DNA from: Paenibacillus barcinonensis
GTDB taxonomy: Bacteria; Bacillota; Bacilli; Paenibacillales; Paenibacillaceae
Direction: 5' to 3'
DNA length: 64,000 bases
Assembly: GCF_003217495.1 (NCBI RefSeq)
Contig: NZ_QJSW01000018.1
Span: 1-64,000 of the forward strand
Part shown: positions 44,558 to 53,274 of the stretch, one piece after another
How the letters are laid out: each line of letters opens with the position of its first letter
Numbering within the stretch: position 1 is the stretch's first letter
Translations under genes and position numbers: made by a program
The notes under the pieces: model-generated
What the model saw: only the letters and a program-made list of their open reading frames with translations
The model's database searches: none
What the model was told of the DNA's origin: nothing

Positions 44558-46447
44558 ATGAAGGCGGATTTACGCACAGCAATGAAACAGCGTGTTCTTG
44601 TTGGTGATGGGGCCATGGGAACGTTTCTATATCAAATGGGATTCCCAGTGGGGATTTCTTACGAAGAGTTGAACCTGATTTCACCGGAAGTTGTGGCAGA
44701 AGTGCATCGCCGCTATCTTGATGCGGGCACCGATATTTTTGAGACGAACACATACTCGGCCAATTTTGACAAGTTGTCCAAGTTTGGACTGGAGTCCAAG
44801 GTAGAGGAAGTAAACCGGGCAGGTGTGCGCATCGCCAAAGCGGTTGCAGGGACAGACGGATACGTTCTCGGCGCTGTAGGCTCTATTCGCGGTGGCAAAC
44901 GAACAAACGTGTCTACCAGTGAATTGAAACGGTTCTATCAGCAGCAAATTTTTGCTTTGCTGGATGAAGGTGTAGACGGCATACTTCTCGAAACCTTCTA
45001 TGATATTGAAGAGATGGACATTGCTCTTCTGCAAGCGCGTAAGCTGAGCGATCTTCCAGTGATCGGTCAATTCGCAGTAGAAGATGTGGGACATACGCTG
45101 GATGGTTACACGATGCCAGAAGCCTTCCGCATCATGCGTGAGCAGGGAGCTGACGTCATCGGCTTCAACTGTCGTTCTGGTCCAAATGGTATTATGCGTG
45201 CGATGGAAACTGTATCTGGACGCATTGGTGTTCCGATGTCCGTATATCCAAATGCGGGTGCGGCAGATTATGTGGATGGCCAGTTCCGTTATGGTGCAAC
45301 GCCTGAATATTTTGGTCAAACTGCTGTGCAGTTTGCAGAGCTTGGTGCCCGTATTATCGGTGGATGCTGCGGTACAACGCCTGATCATATTACCGCCATT
45401 AAACAAGCGCTTGCGGAGTATGTGCCGCTGCCGATTGCGGAGCCTGATTCAGCAGAGAGCCAGCCGCGTATCGTGCTTCATGAGAATGTGGATGAACGTG
45501 CAGGACGCGGAGGTCAGCCAACGATTGTTGATCTGGTCAAGCAACGTCACACGGTCATTGTAGAGCTTGATCCGCCGCGTGATCTGGATATTGCCAAGTT
45601 TATGAAGGGTGCTGAGACGCTGAAGGCAGCTGGAGCGGATGCACTGACGCTGGCGGACAACTCTCTTGCTGTGACCCGCATGAGCAATATGGCTCTGGGA
45701 CATCTGGTGCAGGATCGTACAGGTCTGCGTGCACTGGTGCATATCGCCTGTCGTGACCGCAATCTGATCGGGACCCAGTCCCATATGATGGGATTTGATG
45801 CGCTGGGCATTAACCATGTGCTTGCCGTAACTGGTGATCCTGCAAGATTCGGTGATTTGCCTGGCTCCAGTTCGGTGTACGATCTGACCTCATTTGAAAT
45901 TATACGAATGATCAAACAGCTTAATGACGGTGTAGCCTTCTCGGGTAAACCGTTGAAACAGAAGGCTGGTTTCGTGATTGGAGCCGCGTTTAATCCGAAT
46001 GTAAAACATCTGGACAAGGCGGTTCAGCGCCTTGAGAAGAAAATTGCCTCCGGGGCAGACTATATTATGACACAGCCTGTATATGATCCGGAACTGATCG
46101 TAAAGATGCACGAGGCAACCAAGCACCTTGACATTCCTATTTTTGTCGGCGTTATGCCCCTTGCAAGCGGACGTAACGCGGAGTATCTGCACAATGAGGT
46201 TCCGGGAATTCAGCTGTCGGATGAGGTGCGTTCCCGCATGGCAGGACTTGAAGGGGAAGAGGGCCGTGCGATGGGAGTAACGATTGCAAAAGAATTGCTG
46301 GATGTTGCTACAGAGCATTTCAAGGGTATCTATTTGATGACTCCGTTTATGTTCTATGGCATGACCGCTGAGCTGACTCAATATGTCTGGGAGAAGTCGG
46401 AGCATCAATGTCCTACTTGTTTCAACCCTAATAATCAATTACAATAG
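44558..46447 (+). CDS. yitJ: Bifunctional homocysteine S-methyltransferase / methylenetetrahydrofolate reductase
   Basis: A 629-residue fusion protein. The N-terminal half is a zinc-dependent homocysteine S-methyltransferase (DGAMGTFLYQMG, FNCRSGPNG, and the zinc cysteines in GGCCGTTPDH near 270). The C-terminal half is a MetF-like methylenetetrahydrofolate reductase (VELDPPRDLDIAKFMKGAE, ALVHIACRDRN, DYIMTQPVYD). It resembles B. subtilis YitJ and should feed methyl groups to homocysteine for methionine synthesis. The 225-base upstream region shows no S-box (SAM riboswitch) core, unlike yitJ in B. subtilis. AT-rich sequence just before the gene probably holds the promoter. Confidence 0.9.
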   Translation: MKADLRTAMKQRVLVGDGAMGTFLYQMGFPVGISYEELNLISPEVVAEVHRRYLDAGTDIFETNTYSANFDKLSKFGLESKVEEVNRAGVRIAKAVAGTDGYVLGAVGSIRGGKRTNVSTSELKRFYQQQIFALLDEGVDGILLETFYDIEEMDIALLQARKLSDLPVIGQFAVEDVGHTLDGYTMPEAFRIMREQGADVIGFNCRSGPNGIMRAMETVSGRIGVPMSVYPNAGAADYVDGQFRYGATPEYFGQTAVQFAELGARIIGGCCGTTPDHITAIKQALAEYVPLPIAEPDSAESQPRIVLHENVDERAGRGGQPTIVDLVKQRHTVIVELDPPRDLDIAKFMKGAETLKAAGADALTLADNSLAVTRMSNMALGHLVQDRTGLRALVHIACRDRNLIGTQSHMMGFDALGINHVLAVTGDPARFGDLPGSSSVYDLTSFEIIRMIKQLNDGVAFSGKPLKQKAGFVIGAAFNPNVKHLDKAVQRLEKKIASGADYIMTQPVYDPELIVKMHEATKHLDIPIFVGVMPLASGRNAEYLHNEVPGIQLSDEVRSRMAGLEGEEGRAMGVTIAKELLDVATEHFKGIYLMTPFMFYGMTAELTQYVWEKSEHQCPTCFNPNNQLQ

Positions 46448-46466
46448 TAAAACGGATGTGATGCCG

Positions 46467-47366
46467 ATGTCATTCAGTATGACCGGATACGGTCAATCCG
46501 CCTTTCATTTTGGCGGCTACAAGGTACAATTGGAGATCAAATCAGTCAATCATCGTTATTGTGAAGTCATGATGCGTCTTCCTAGAGAATGGACGTACTA
46601 TGAGGATGGTTTGAGGAAGATCGTACAGAGCCGCTTGAAGCGAGGGCGGATTGATGTTTATGTAATGAAAGAAAAAGAGGAAGACCAGGCTCTTCCCGCT
46701 GTTCTGAATGAGCAGGCGGTTAGGGCCTATCTGCAGGCTGCAGAGCAGCTAGAGCGTCAATTTGGACTGCAGGGCAAGCCGAGCATTGTGGATATGCTGG
46801 GACTGCCGGATGTCATGGTTCAGTCGGATGGGACGAGCTTTGTGCCAGAGGAACAGAAGCATGAATGGGAGCAGGTTCTGCATGCTGGTTTGAATGAGGC
46901 TCTCTCCAGCCTTGAGCAGATGCGCGCTCGCGAAGGTCTTCATCTGGCCACTGATCTGGAACGACGGATTACCCGTCTGGAGTCACTGCACACCGAGATG
47001 CTTGCTCTTGCACCAACAGTGGTAAGTGATTACCGCAACAAGTTAAGGCAGCGGCTTACGGAGATGCAGGAAGAGGGCTCTTTCCCTTTTGATGAGCATA
47101 AATTGGGTATGGAAATCGCAGTGTTTGCGGATCGTTCCAACATTGAAGAGGAGCTTACACGTTTACTCAGTCATTTTGGACAGAGCAGGGAATTGCTGAA
47201 AAGCGAGGACCCGGTAGGCCGCAAGCTGGACTTTCTGATTCAGGAGATGAATCGGGAAGTCAATACGATTGGATCAAAAGCCAACCACTTGGCTCTGGTG
47301 AACCGTGTTGTCGAGATGAAGGCGGAGCTGGAGAAGATTCGTGAGCAAGCAGCGAACATCGAATGA
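46467..47366 (+). CDS. yloC: YicC family endoribonuclease-type protein (YloC)
   Basis: A 299-residue protein with the YicC signature: SFSMTGYGQSAF at the N-terminus, VNHRYCEVMMRLP, and the C-terminal REVNTIGSKANH. YicC proteins have been described as endoribonucleases affecting small RNA turnover. Two in-frame ATGs occur at 46461 and 46467; the second is better spaced from GGATG. It begins 20 bases after yitJ and likely continues that transcript. It opens the Bacillus-type run yloC-remA-gmk-rpoZ-coaBC-priA. Confidence 0.9.
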   Translation: MSFSMTGYGQSAFHFGGYKVQLEIKSVNHRYCEVMMRLPREWTYYEDGLRKIVQSRLKRGRIDVYVMKEKEEDQALPAVLNEQAVRAYLQAAEQLERQFGLQGKPSIVDMLGLPDVMVQSDGTSFVPEEQKHEWEQVLHAGLNEALSSLEQMRAREGLHLATDLERRITRLESLHTEMLALAPTVVSDYRNKLRQRLTEMQEEGSFPFDEHKLGMEIAVFADRSNIEEELTRLLSHFGQSRELLKSEDPVGRKLDFLIQEMNREVNTIGSKANHLALVNRVVEMKAELEKIREQAANIE

Positions 47367-47417
47367 ACGGCCAAATTTCGACAGAAGAGTCGCATGTATA
47401 GGGGGAAGAACCTGATT

Positions 47418-47678
47418 ATGGCAATCAAACTCATTAACATTGGATTCGGTAACATCGTATCGGCGAACCGGATTATATCCATCGTGAGTCCGGAATCGGC
47501 GCCGATCAAGAGAATTATACAAGAGGCAAGAGATCGTCACATGCTGATTGATGCAACTTACGGAAGACGTACGCGTGCCGTTATTATTACGGATAGCGAT
47601 CATGTTATTCTGTCTGCAGTTCAGCCTGAAACGGTCGCCCATCGTCTTTCTTCAAAAGATGATGATAACGACGAATAA
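47418..47678 (+). CDS. remA: Extracellular matrix regulator RemA
   Basis: An 86-residue DNA-binding protein of the DUF370/RemA family. It shows MAIKLINIGFGNIVSANRI, SPESAPIKRIIQEARDR and IDATYGRRTRAVIITDS. In B. subtilis RemA forms rings that wrap DNA and activates biofilm-matrix and osmoprotection genes. The ATG at 47418 follows AGGGGGAAG; the upstream in-frame extension is not needed. It sits between yloC and gmk as in Bacillus. Confidence 0.94.
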   Translation: MAIKLINIGFGNIVSANRIISIVSPESAPIKRIIQEARDRHMLIDATYGRRTRAVIITDSDHVILSAVQPETVAHRLSSKDDDNDE

Positions 47679-47691
47679 AATGGAGTGTAAT

Positions 47692-48264
47692 ATGTCTAAG
47701 GGATTACTAATAGTGTTGTCCGGCCCCTCGGGGGTCGGGAAGGGTACAGTATGCAGCGAGCTGCGTAAACGTGTGCCGAATCTGACGTATTCGGTATCAG
47801 CCACTACGCGTCAGCCACGTTTGGGTGAAGAGCATGGAGTGAACTATTTTTTCCATTCGCATGATGAGTTTCTGAAGATGATTGCCGAGGATCAGTTGCT
47901 TGAGCATGCAGAATATGTAGGTAATTATTACGGTACTCCGCGTGATTTTGTGGAGAAAACAATTAACGAAGGCCGCGATATCATTCTGGAGATTGAGGTT
48001 CAGGGTGCGCTTAAAGTGAAGGAGAAATTCCCGGAAGGGATTTTTGTGTTCCTGCTTCCGCCTTCTCTGGACGAGCTGAAGGATCGCATTCAGGGCCGTG
48101 GCACGGAAAGTCAGGCGACGATTGATCATCGCATGTCCGTTGCGGTGGATGAGATCAATCTGCTGGAACAGTATGATTATGCTGTGGTGAATGATGAAAT
48201 CGAACTTGCCTGCAAGCGAATAGAAAGCATCATTATTGCCGAACATTGTAAGATCAATAAATAA
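47692..48264 (+). CDS. gmk: Guanylate kinase
   Basis: A 190-residue enzyme that phosphorylates GMP to GDP. The P-loop is GPSGVGKGT, followed by the GMP-binding segment SVSATTRQPRLGEEHGVNYFF and the lid region with RGTES. The ATG at 47692 follows TGGAGTG; a longer open frame overlaps remA and is rejected. It lies 13 bases after remA. A conspicuous structured intergenic element separates it from rpoZ. Confidence 0.95.
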   Translation: MSKGLLIVLSGPSGVGKGTVCSELRKRVPNLTYSVSATTRQPRLGEEHGVNYFFHSHDEFLKMIAEDQLLEHAEYVGNYYGTPRDFVEKTINEGRDIILEIEVQGALKVKEKFPEGIFVFLLPPSLDELKDRIQGRGTESQATIDHRMSVAVDEINLLEQYDYAVVNDEIELACKRIESIIIAEHCKINK

Positions 48265-48270
48265 TTCCAT

Positions 48271-48386
48271 TTGCCGCCGCATAGAGCGATATTCATGGGG
48301 CAGTTGTCATATCATGTTAAGGATGGGCTACGCCCGGATGTCTTAATGTGAAGGGCGCGCAACATAAAGGCTCTGTCCGGCGGCAA
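48271..48386 (+). ncRNA. Candidate structured RNA element between gmk and rpoZ
   Basis: TTGCCGCCG (48271-48279) and CGGCGGCAA (48378-48386) are perfect nine-base complements closing a 98-base interior. Inside lie CATGTTAAG (48313-48321) pairing with CTTAATGTG (48342-48350), capped by GGGC-TAC-GCCC (48325-48335), and a smaller GATAT/ATATC stem (48288-48313). The resulting multi-branch shape starts just after the gmk stop codon and ends 39 bases before rpoZ. It has no T run, so it is not a simple terminator. I know of no described RNA family at this position. Confidence 0.5.
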
Positions 48387-48424
48387 CTTGTGATTATACT
48401 AAAGCAAAGAGGTGTTTTGTTAAT

Positions 48425-48637
48425 ATGCTGTATCCTTCAATTGATGAAATGATGAATAAAGTTGACAGCAAGTATTCCCTGGTTGTCGCGGCTTCTCGTC
48501 GTGCTAGACAGCTTCGCGAAGGCGAAAAATCCGAGCTGAGAAACGCAAAATCTCATAAACAGGTTGGCGTTGCACTGGAAGAAATCTACGGAGATCATCT
48601 GGTTGTACTCAAAGGACAGGATGAGGAGGAAGAGTAA
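48425..48637 (+). CDS. rpoZ: RNA polymerase omega subunit
   Basis: A 70-residue subunit that helps assemble RNA polymerase around the beta-prime subunit. The family pattern is SIDEMMNKVDSKYSLVVAASRRARQL, then HKQVGVALEEI, ending in an acidic tail. AGAGGTG precedes the ATG. It follows the structured element after gmk and is followed by an internal terminator. Confidence 0.94.
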   Translation: MLYPSIDEMMNKVDSKYSLVVAASRRARQLREGEKSELRNAKSHKQVGVALEEIYGDHLVVLKGQDEEEE

Positions 48638-48685
48638 GCCCTAGTGGCTGCTCTTCAACTGCATACGGCGAAGGCCGATTTATTT

Positions 48686-48712
48686 TGACAACCGCGAGGT
48701 TGTTATTTTTTT
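48686..48712 (+). terminator. Terminator between rpoZ and coaBC
   Basis: ACAACC (48688-48693) pairs with GGTTGT (48698-48703) around GCGA, followed by a T-rich tail. It probably ends or attenuates transcription inside the cluster. Confidence 0.75.
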
Positions 48713-48793
48713 ACGAATAAGCCTTCTCATTTTTTATTTATGAACTGTTATTTCATTGATATAGACGTCTTAACATGATCGGGGGATATACAC

Positions 48794-50065
48794 ATGTTGA
48801 ACGGTAAAAGGATTGTGCTCGGTGTAACAGGCGGCATAGCGGCTTACAAGGCTGCAACCTTATGCAGCAAGCTGGTGCAGAAGGGAGCGGATGTGCACGT
48901 CATTATGACCTCTTCTGCAACACAGTTTATAACCGAATTAACGCTACAGACGTTAACCCGCAACCCGGTGTACACAGATACATTTGATGAACGGGAGCCG
49001 GCAGTTGTGTCTCATATTCATCTGGCTGATCTGGCCGATCTCGTACTGGTCGCTCCTGCGACTGCAAATGTGATTGCCAAAATGGCACATGGAATGGCTG
49101 ATGATATGCTGACTACCACGTTGCTTGCTACCACTGCACCCGTGATGGTTGCACCGGCGATGAATGTGCATATGTATGATCATCCGGCGGTCAAGCAAAA
49201 TATGAATGTGCTTGTTGAACGAGGCACGTTAATGATTGAACCAGGAGAAGGGCTGCTAGCCTGTGGTTATGTCGGCAAAGGACGTCTGGAGGAGCCGGAG
49301 ACAATTGTGGATGTGGTGGAGCGCTTCTTTACGCAGCGTAATGCTGCTTCGATGCAGCGTGCCGGGCAGGGCTGGACCAATGTTCAGACACAGACACAAG
49401 GCCAGGAGTTGCTTTTAAAAGGAAAAAAGGTTGTGGTTACCGCTGGCGGTACGGTTGAGCGCATTGATCCTGTTCGTTACATTACGAATGACTCATCGGG
49501 GAAAATGGGTTTTGCCATCGCCGCTGCCGCGCGTGATCTGGGCGCTGAGGTCAAGCTGGTGATGGGCAATACGCAGGCACAACCGCCAGAGCAGGTGGAG
49601 GTTATCCCTGTGCAGTCCGCACAGGAAATGTATGAGGCAGTCTCGAGTGAGTGGAACGATGCAGATATCGTTATTAAGGCGGCAGCTGTCGCTGATTATC
49701 GACCTAAGGAAGTTTACACAGAAAAAATCAAGAAGAAAGGTGACACGCTGTCACTGGAGCTTGTGAAAAATATAGATATTCTGGAGACGCTGGGCAAACG
49801 GAAAACTCATCAGTATTTGATCGGTTTTGCCGCAGAGACGCAGTCGCTGGAAATGCATGCACGAGAGAAGCTGGAACGGAAAAATTGTGATCTGATCGTA
49901 GCCAATGATGTCACCCGCTCGGGAGCTGGATTCGGGACAGACACCAACGCGGTTCATATTTATGACCGGGATGGATTGGTAGAGGAGCTTGAATTGATGT
50001 CCAAGCAAGATGTGGCGCATCGCCTGCTTCGCATTGCGGCAGAGCGCATTGCCGGGAGGAATTAA
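48794..50065 (+). CDS. coaBC: Bifunctional phosphopantothenoylcysteine decarboxylase / phosphopantothenate-cysteine ligase
   Basis: A 423-residue flavoprotein for coenzyme A synthesis. The CoaC half (about 1-180) shows GVTGGIAAYKA, the catalytic His in SHIHLADLAD, and the PAMNVHMYDHP motif. The CoaB half (about 215-423) shows VTAGGTVERIDPVRYITNDSSG and the DIVIKAAAVADYRP segment. CoaB first joins cysteine to phosphopantothenate and CoaC then decarboxylates the product. A poorly conserved Gln/Thr linker (about 180-212) separates the halves. It ends three bases before priA, so the two are tightly coupled. Confidence 0.95.
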   Translation: MLNGKRIVLGVTGGIAAYKAATLCSKLVQKGADVHVIMTSSATQFITELTLQTLTRNPVYTDTFDEREPAVVSHIHLADLADLVLVAPATANVIAKMAHGMADDMLTTTLLATTAPVMVAPAMNVHMYDHPAVKQNMNVLVERGTLMIEPGEGLLACGYVGKGRLEEPETIVDVVERFFTQRNAASMQRAGQGWTNVQTQTQGQELLLKGKKVVVTAGGTVERIDPVRYITNDSSGKMGFAIAAAARDLGAEVKLVMGNTQAQPPEQVEVIPVQSAQEMYEAVSSEWNDADIVIKAAAVADYRPKEVYTEKIKKKGDTLSLELVKNIDILETLGKRKTHQYLIGFAAETQSLEMHAREKLERKNCDLIVANDVTRSGAGFGTDTNAVHIYDRDGLVEELELMSKQDVAHRLLRIAAERIAGRN

Positions 50066-50068
50066 CCG

Positions 50069-52618
50069 ATGGAGATTGCCAAGGTCATTGTCGATGTGCC
50101 TGTGAAGCAGACCGACCGGCCTTTTGATTATCTGGTGCCCGACTCCATGAAGGAATGGATTGAGGTAGGGAGCAGGGTGGGTGTACCTTTTGGACATCGC
50201 ACGGTGCAGGGCTTTGTTGTGGATCTCGTTCCACGCACAGGGGAGGAATCGTTCAGGCTGAAGCCTATTCAGGAGCTGCTGGATATTGTGCCGCCGCTCT
50301 CGAAGGATCTGGTGGAGCTGGGAGAATGGATGAGCGACCGTTATGCGAGCAACCGTATTCTGTCCCTGCAGGTGATGGTGCCTACGGCGCTCAAGGGAAA
50401 AGCCGAGCGTTACATTTCGCTGGGGGATGCGCTGGATGGACGTGCCTTGGATGAAGCCTCCAAGGAAGAAGTGTTGTTTGTGTGGGGAGAGGAGTCCGCG
50501 GCCGAGAAGGTTCAGCAGGATATTATTCGTTTTGTGCAAAACAGGGGACAGGTTCCACTGCAGCAATTAAGCCGGAAATATCCGAACCATGCAGCGTTGA
50601 TCAAAAAGCTGCTGCTGAGCGGTGTGCTGCTGGAAAGTCAGGCGATCAAGGACAAGTTGAATAAAAAAACGATGAAATCCGTTCAGCTGGCTGTAGATAT
50701 TGCTACGGCGGAAGAGGCGCTTGATTCGTTCCCAGCCAAGGCGCAGCGGCAGAAGGAAATTCTTTCATTTTTGCTGGAGATGAAGGACCTGTTACCTATG
50801 CCGCTGAAAGAAGTGCTGGCTACCTTGCAGGTGTCGGCGGCGACCGTCAAGGGGCTTGAGGACAAAGGACTGGTCGTTACAGAGGATGTGGAAGTTTTCC
50901 GCGATCCGTATCAAGGCAGACGATTTAAACCAACCGAGCCTCTGGCATTGACTGAGGAGCAGCAAGGCGTGTTTGCCAGTATAAATGGTCGTTTGCAGGA
51001 GCATCGTCACGGTGTTTTTCTATTGCATGGTGTCACGGGCAGCGGTAAAACAGAAGTGTATTTGCAGACGATCCAGCAATGCATCAATCAGGACCGACAG
51101 GCGATTGTGCTGGTGCCGGAGATTGCCCTTACGCCACAGATGGTAGAACGTTTTAAGGGACGTTTTGGTGATCAGGTAGCGGTTATGCACAGCCGCCTTT
51201 CTGGCGGTGAACGTTATGATGAATGGCGCAAAATCCGTGAAGGTCAGGTCAAGGTTGCGATTGGTGCGCGTTCTGCTGTATTTGCTCCCTTCAGCCGGCT
51301 GGGACTGATTATTATGGATGAGGAGCATGAAACCTCGTATAAGCAGGAGGAGACGCCTAAGTATCATGCGCGGGATGTCGCGGTCAAAAGAGCACAGCAG
51401 CATCAGGCCGTGGTTGTTCTCGGCTCCGCCACACCTTCGCTTGAAAGTTATTATGCTGCGCGCTCGCAGAGCAATGATGATTTTGCACCGCTTTTGCTGG
51501 AAATGCCTACGAGAGCGCTTGGCAACAATCTGCCCACAGTGCGTATCATTGATATGCGCGAAGAGCTGAAGGATGGCAATCGTTCCATGTTCAGCAGGGC
51601 GCTGCACAAAGGAATCGAGGAGCGCGTGGAGCGCGGAGAACAGACGGTGCTGCTGCTGAATCGCCGCGGTTATTCCACATTTGTAATGTGCCGCAGCTGC
51701 GGATATGTGGCCGGTTGTCCTGAATGCGATATCTCCTTGACGTATCATCAGCGCTCCAACAATCTGCGCTGCCACTATTGCGGTTATGCGGAGGCTGCAC
51801 CTGAAACCTGCCCGGATTGCGGAAGCGAGCATATCAGGTACTTTGGCACAGGAACACAGCGGGTGGAGGAAGAGCTGGCCAAGCTTTTCCCAGGGATTCG
51901 TGTCATTCGAATGGATGTGGACACCACGACCGAAAAGGGTTCGCATGAAAAGCTGTTAAAGCAATTTCGGGAGAAAAAGGCCGATGTCCTGCTTGGGACC
52001 CAGATGGTTGCCAAAGGACTCGATTTCCCTGATGTGACTCTGGTGGGGGTAATCACCGCGGATTCAGCCCTGAATTTGCCTGATTTTCGTGCTGCGGAGA
52101 AGACGTTCCAGCTATTGACTCAAGTGGCTGGTCGGGCGGGACGTCATCAATTGCCAGGAGAAGTGTTCGTGCAGTCCTATACGCCTGAGCATTATTCAAT
52201 TGGCCATGCAAGCCAGCATGATTACGTGTCCTTTGTACGAGAGGAGCTTCTGCATCGCAGAACGTTACAATATCCACCGTATTGTCGTCTGATTCTGGTG
52301 ACGTTCTCCCACGAGCAGCTCCCGGTATTGATTCGATTGGCCGAGAACTATACCCGATTGCTAAAAGAGAAGGCAAATGCGGCTGGCTGGCTGGGTAGCC
52401 TGGATCGTTTCAGCAACGATGCCTTTGATGTGCTTGGGCCTGTAGCTTCGCCAATCCCGCGGATCAAGAATAGATACCGATTCCAATGTATGATAAAATG
52501 GCGTGGGGATGTGGACGCAATCGGTCTGGCTCTGGCAACGGCCCGGTATATGGATGATGATGTTCAGGCCCAAAAGTTGCTCATTAGTCTTGATGTAGAC
52601 CCGCAGATGTTAATGTAG
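50069..52618 (+). CDS. priA: Primosomal protein N' (replication restart helicase PriA)
   Basis: An 849-residue 3'-5' superfamily 2 helicase that reloads the replisome at stalled forks. The N-terminal 3' DNA-binding domain starts with EIAKVIVDVPVKQTDRPFDY. The helicase core has GVTGSGKTEVY (about 326), DEEH and the GSATPSLESYY motif. The zinc-binding insert contains paired CxxC motifs (CRSCGYVAGCPEC and CHYCGY with CPDCG, about 535-580). AGGAATTAACC precedes the ATG. The order coaBC-priA-def-fmt matches Bacillus. Confidence 0.96.
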   Translation: MEIAKVIVDVPVKQTDRPFDYLVPDSMKEWIEVGSRVGVPFGHRTVQGFVVDLVPRTGEESFRLKPIQELLDIVPPLSKDLVELGEWMSDRYASNRILSLQVMVPTALKGKAERYISLGDALDGRALDEASKEEVLFVWGEESAAEKVQQDIIRFVQNRGQVPLQQLSRKYPNHAALIKKLLLSGVLLESQAIKDKLNKKTMKSVQLAVDIATAEEALDSFPAKAQRQKEILSFLLEMKDLLPMPLKEVLATLQVSAATVKGLEDKGLVVTEDVEVFRDPYQGRRFKPTEPLALTEEQQGVFASINGRLQEHRHGVFLLHGVTGSGKTEVYLQTIQQCINQDRQAIVLVPEIALTPQMVERFKGRFGDQVAVMHSRLSGGERYDEWRKIREGQVKVAIGARSAVFAPFSRLGLIIMDEEHETSYKQEETPKYHARDVAVKRAQQHQAVVVLGSATPSLESYYAARSQSNDDFAPLLLEMPTRALGNNLPTVRIIDMREELKDGNRSMFSRALHKGIEERVERGEQTVLLLNRRGYSTFVMCRSCGYVAGCPECDISLTYHQRSNNLRCHYCGYAEAAPETCPDCGSEHIRYFGTGTQRVEEELAKLFPGIRVIRMDVDTTTEKGSHEKLLKQFREKKADVLLGTQMVAKGLDFPDVTLVGVITADSALNLPDFRAAEKTFQLLTQVAGRAGRHQLPGEVFVQSYTPEHYSIGHASQHDYVSFVREELLHRRTLQYPPYCRLILVTFSHEQLPVLIRLAENYTRLLKEKANAAGWLGSLDRFSNDAFDVLGPVASPIPRIKNRYRFQCMIKWRGDVDAIGLALATARYMDDDVQAQKLLISLDVDPQMLM

Positions 52619-52773
52619 ACATCTCACAGCTTTTTATATACAAAAAATGTGGATGCGAACAAGCGGTATAAACATAGATTAAAATCAGCATATGATAAGA
52701 AAATGCTTGCCGTGAAAACCAAATGAAATGTTTGCTGTGAAAACAAGATAAGAATTAGGAAGGTGCTTACTAC

Positions 52774-53262
52774 ATGTCGATTCGTATTATCGTTAAAGAA
52801 CCAGATGAGGTGCTTCACAAGAGAGCCAAGGAGGTTACCAAGGTTACACCCAATGTGCAGAAGCTGCTGGATGATATGGCAGACACGATGTATGATGCAG
52901 AAGGCGTAGGTCTGGCTGCTCCTCAGGTGGGTATTCTGAAACGGTTGATTGTCATTGATGCGGGGGATGAGCAAGGGCTGATCAAAATGATCAATCCCGA
53001 GATTATTTCCAGTGAAGGGGAGCAGTTCGGACCGGAAGGCTGCCTGAGTATCCCTGGTATTAATGGTGATGTCCGTCGCTATGAGACTGTAACGGTTAAA
53101 GGGCTTGATCGCGAAGGTAAGGAGCTGATCATTACAGGCAGCGGCCTGTTGTCCCGTGCCTTCCAGCACGAAATTGACCATTTGAATGGTGTGCTTTTCA
53201 CCGATATCGCCGAGAAAGTATATGAAATTGCAGCCGATCAGACTGGACCGCGTCGTAATTAA
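52774..53262 (+). CDS. def: Peptide deformylase
   Basis: A 162-residue metalloprotease that removes the formyl group from nascent protein N-termini. All three motifs are intact: GVGLAAPQ, EGCLSIPG and HEIDHLNG. It pairs with fmt, which adds the formyl group, 12 bases downstream. AGGAAGGTG precedes the ATG. The 155 bases after priA are AT-rich and may hold an internal promoter, but no clear boxes were found. Confidence 0.96.
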   Translation: MSIRIIVKEPDEVLHKRAKEVTKVTPNVQKLLDDMADTMYDAEGVGLAAPQVGILKRLIVIDAGDEQGLIKMINPEIISSEGEQFGPEGCLSIPGINGDVRRYETVTVKGLDREGKELIITGSGLLSRAFQHEIDHLNGVLFTDIAEKVYEIAADQTGPRRN

Positions 53263-53274
53263 GGAGTGATTGAT

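Noticed and set aside
44681..45406. A 241-codon antisense frame over the methyltransferase gene
   Set aside because: Antisense shadow of a conserved coding region; no promoter or ribosome binding site.
49751..50566. A 271-codon antisense frame spanning the coaBC-priA junction
   Set aside because: It overlaps two well-supported genes and its composition follows the third-position bias of those genes.
51020..51946. A 308-codon open frame antisense to priA
   Set aside because: It is the complement of the conserved PriA helicase core, has no ribosome binding site, and its Cys/His/Arg-rich translation resembles no protein.
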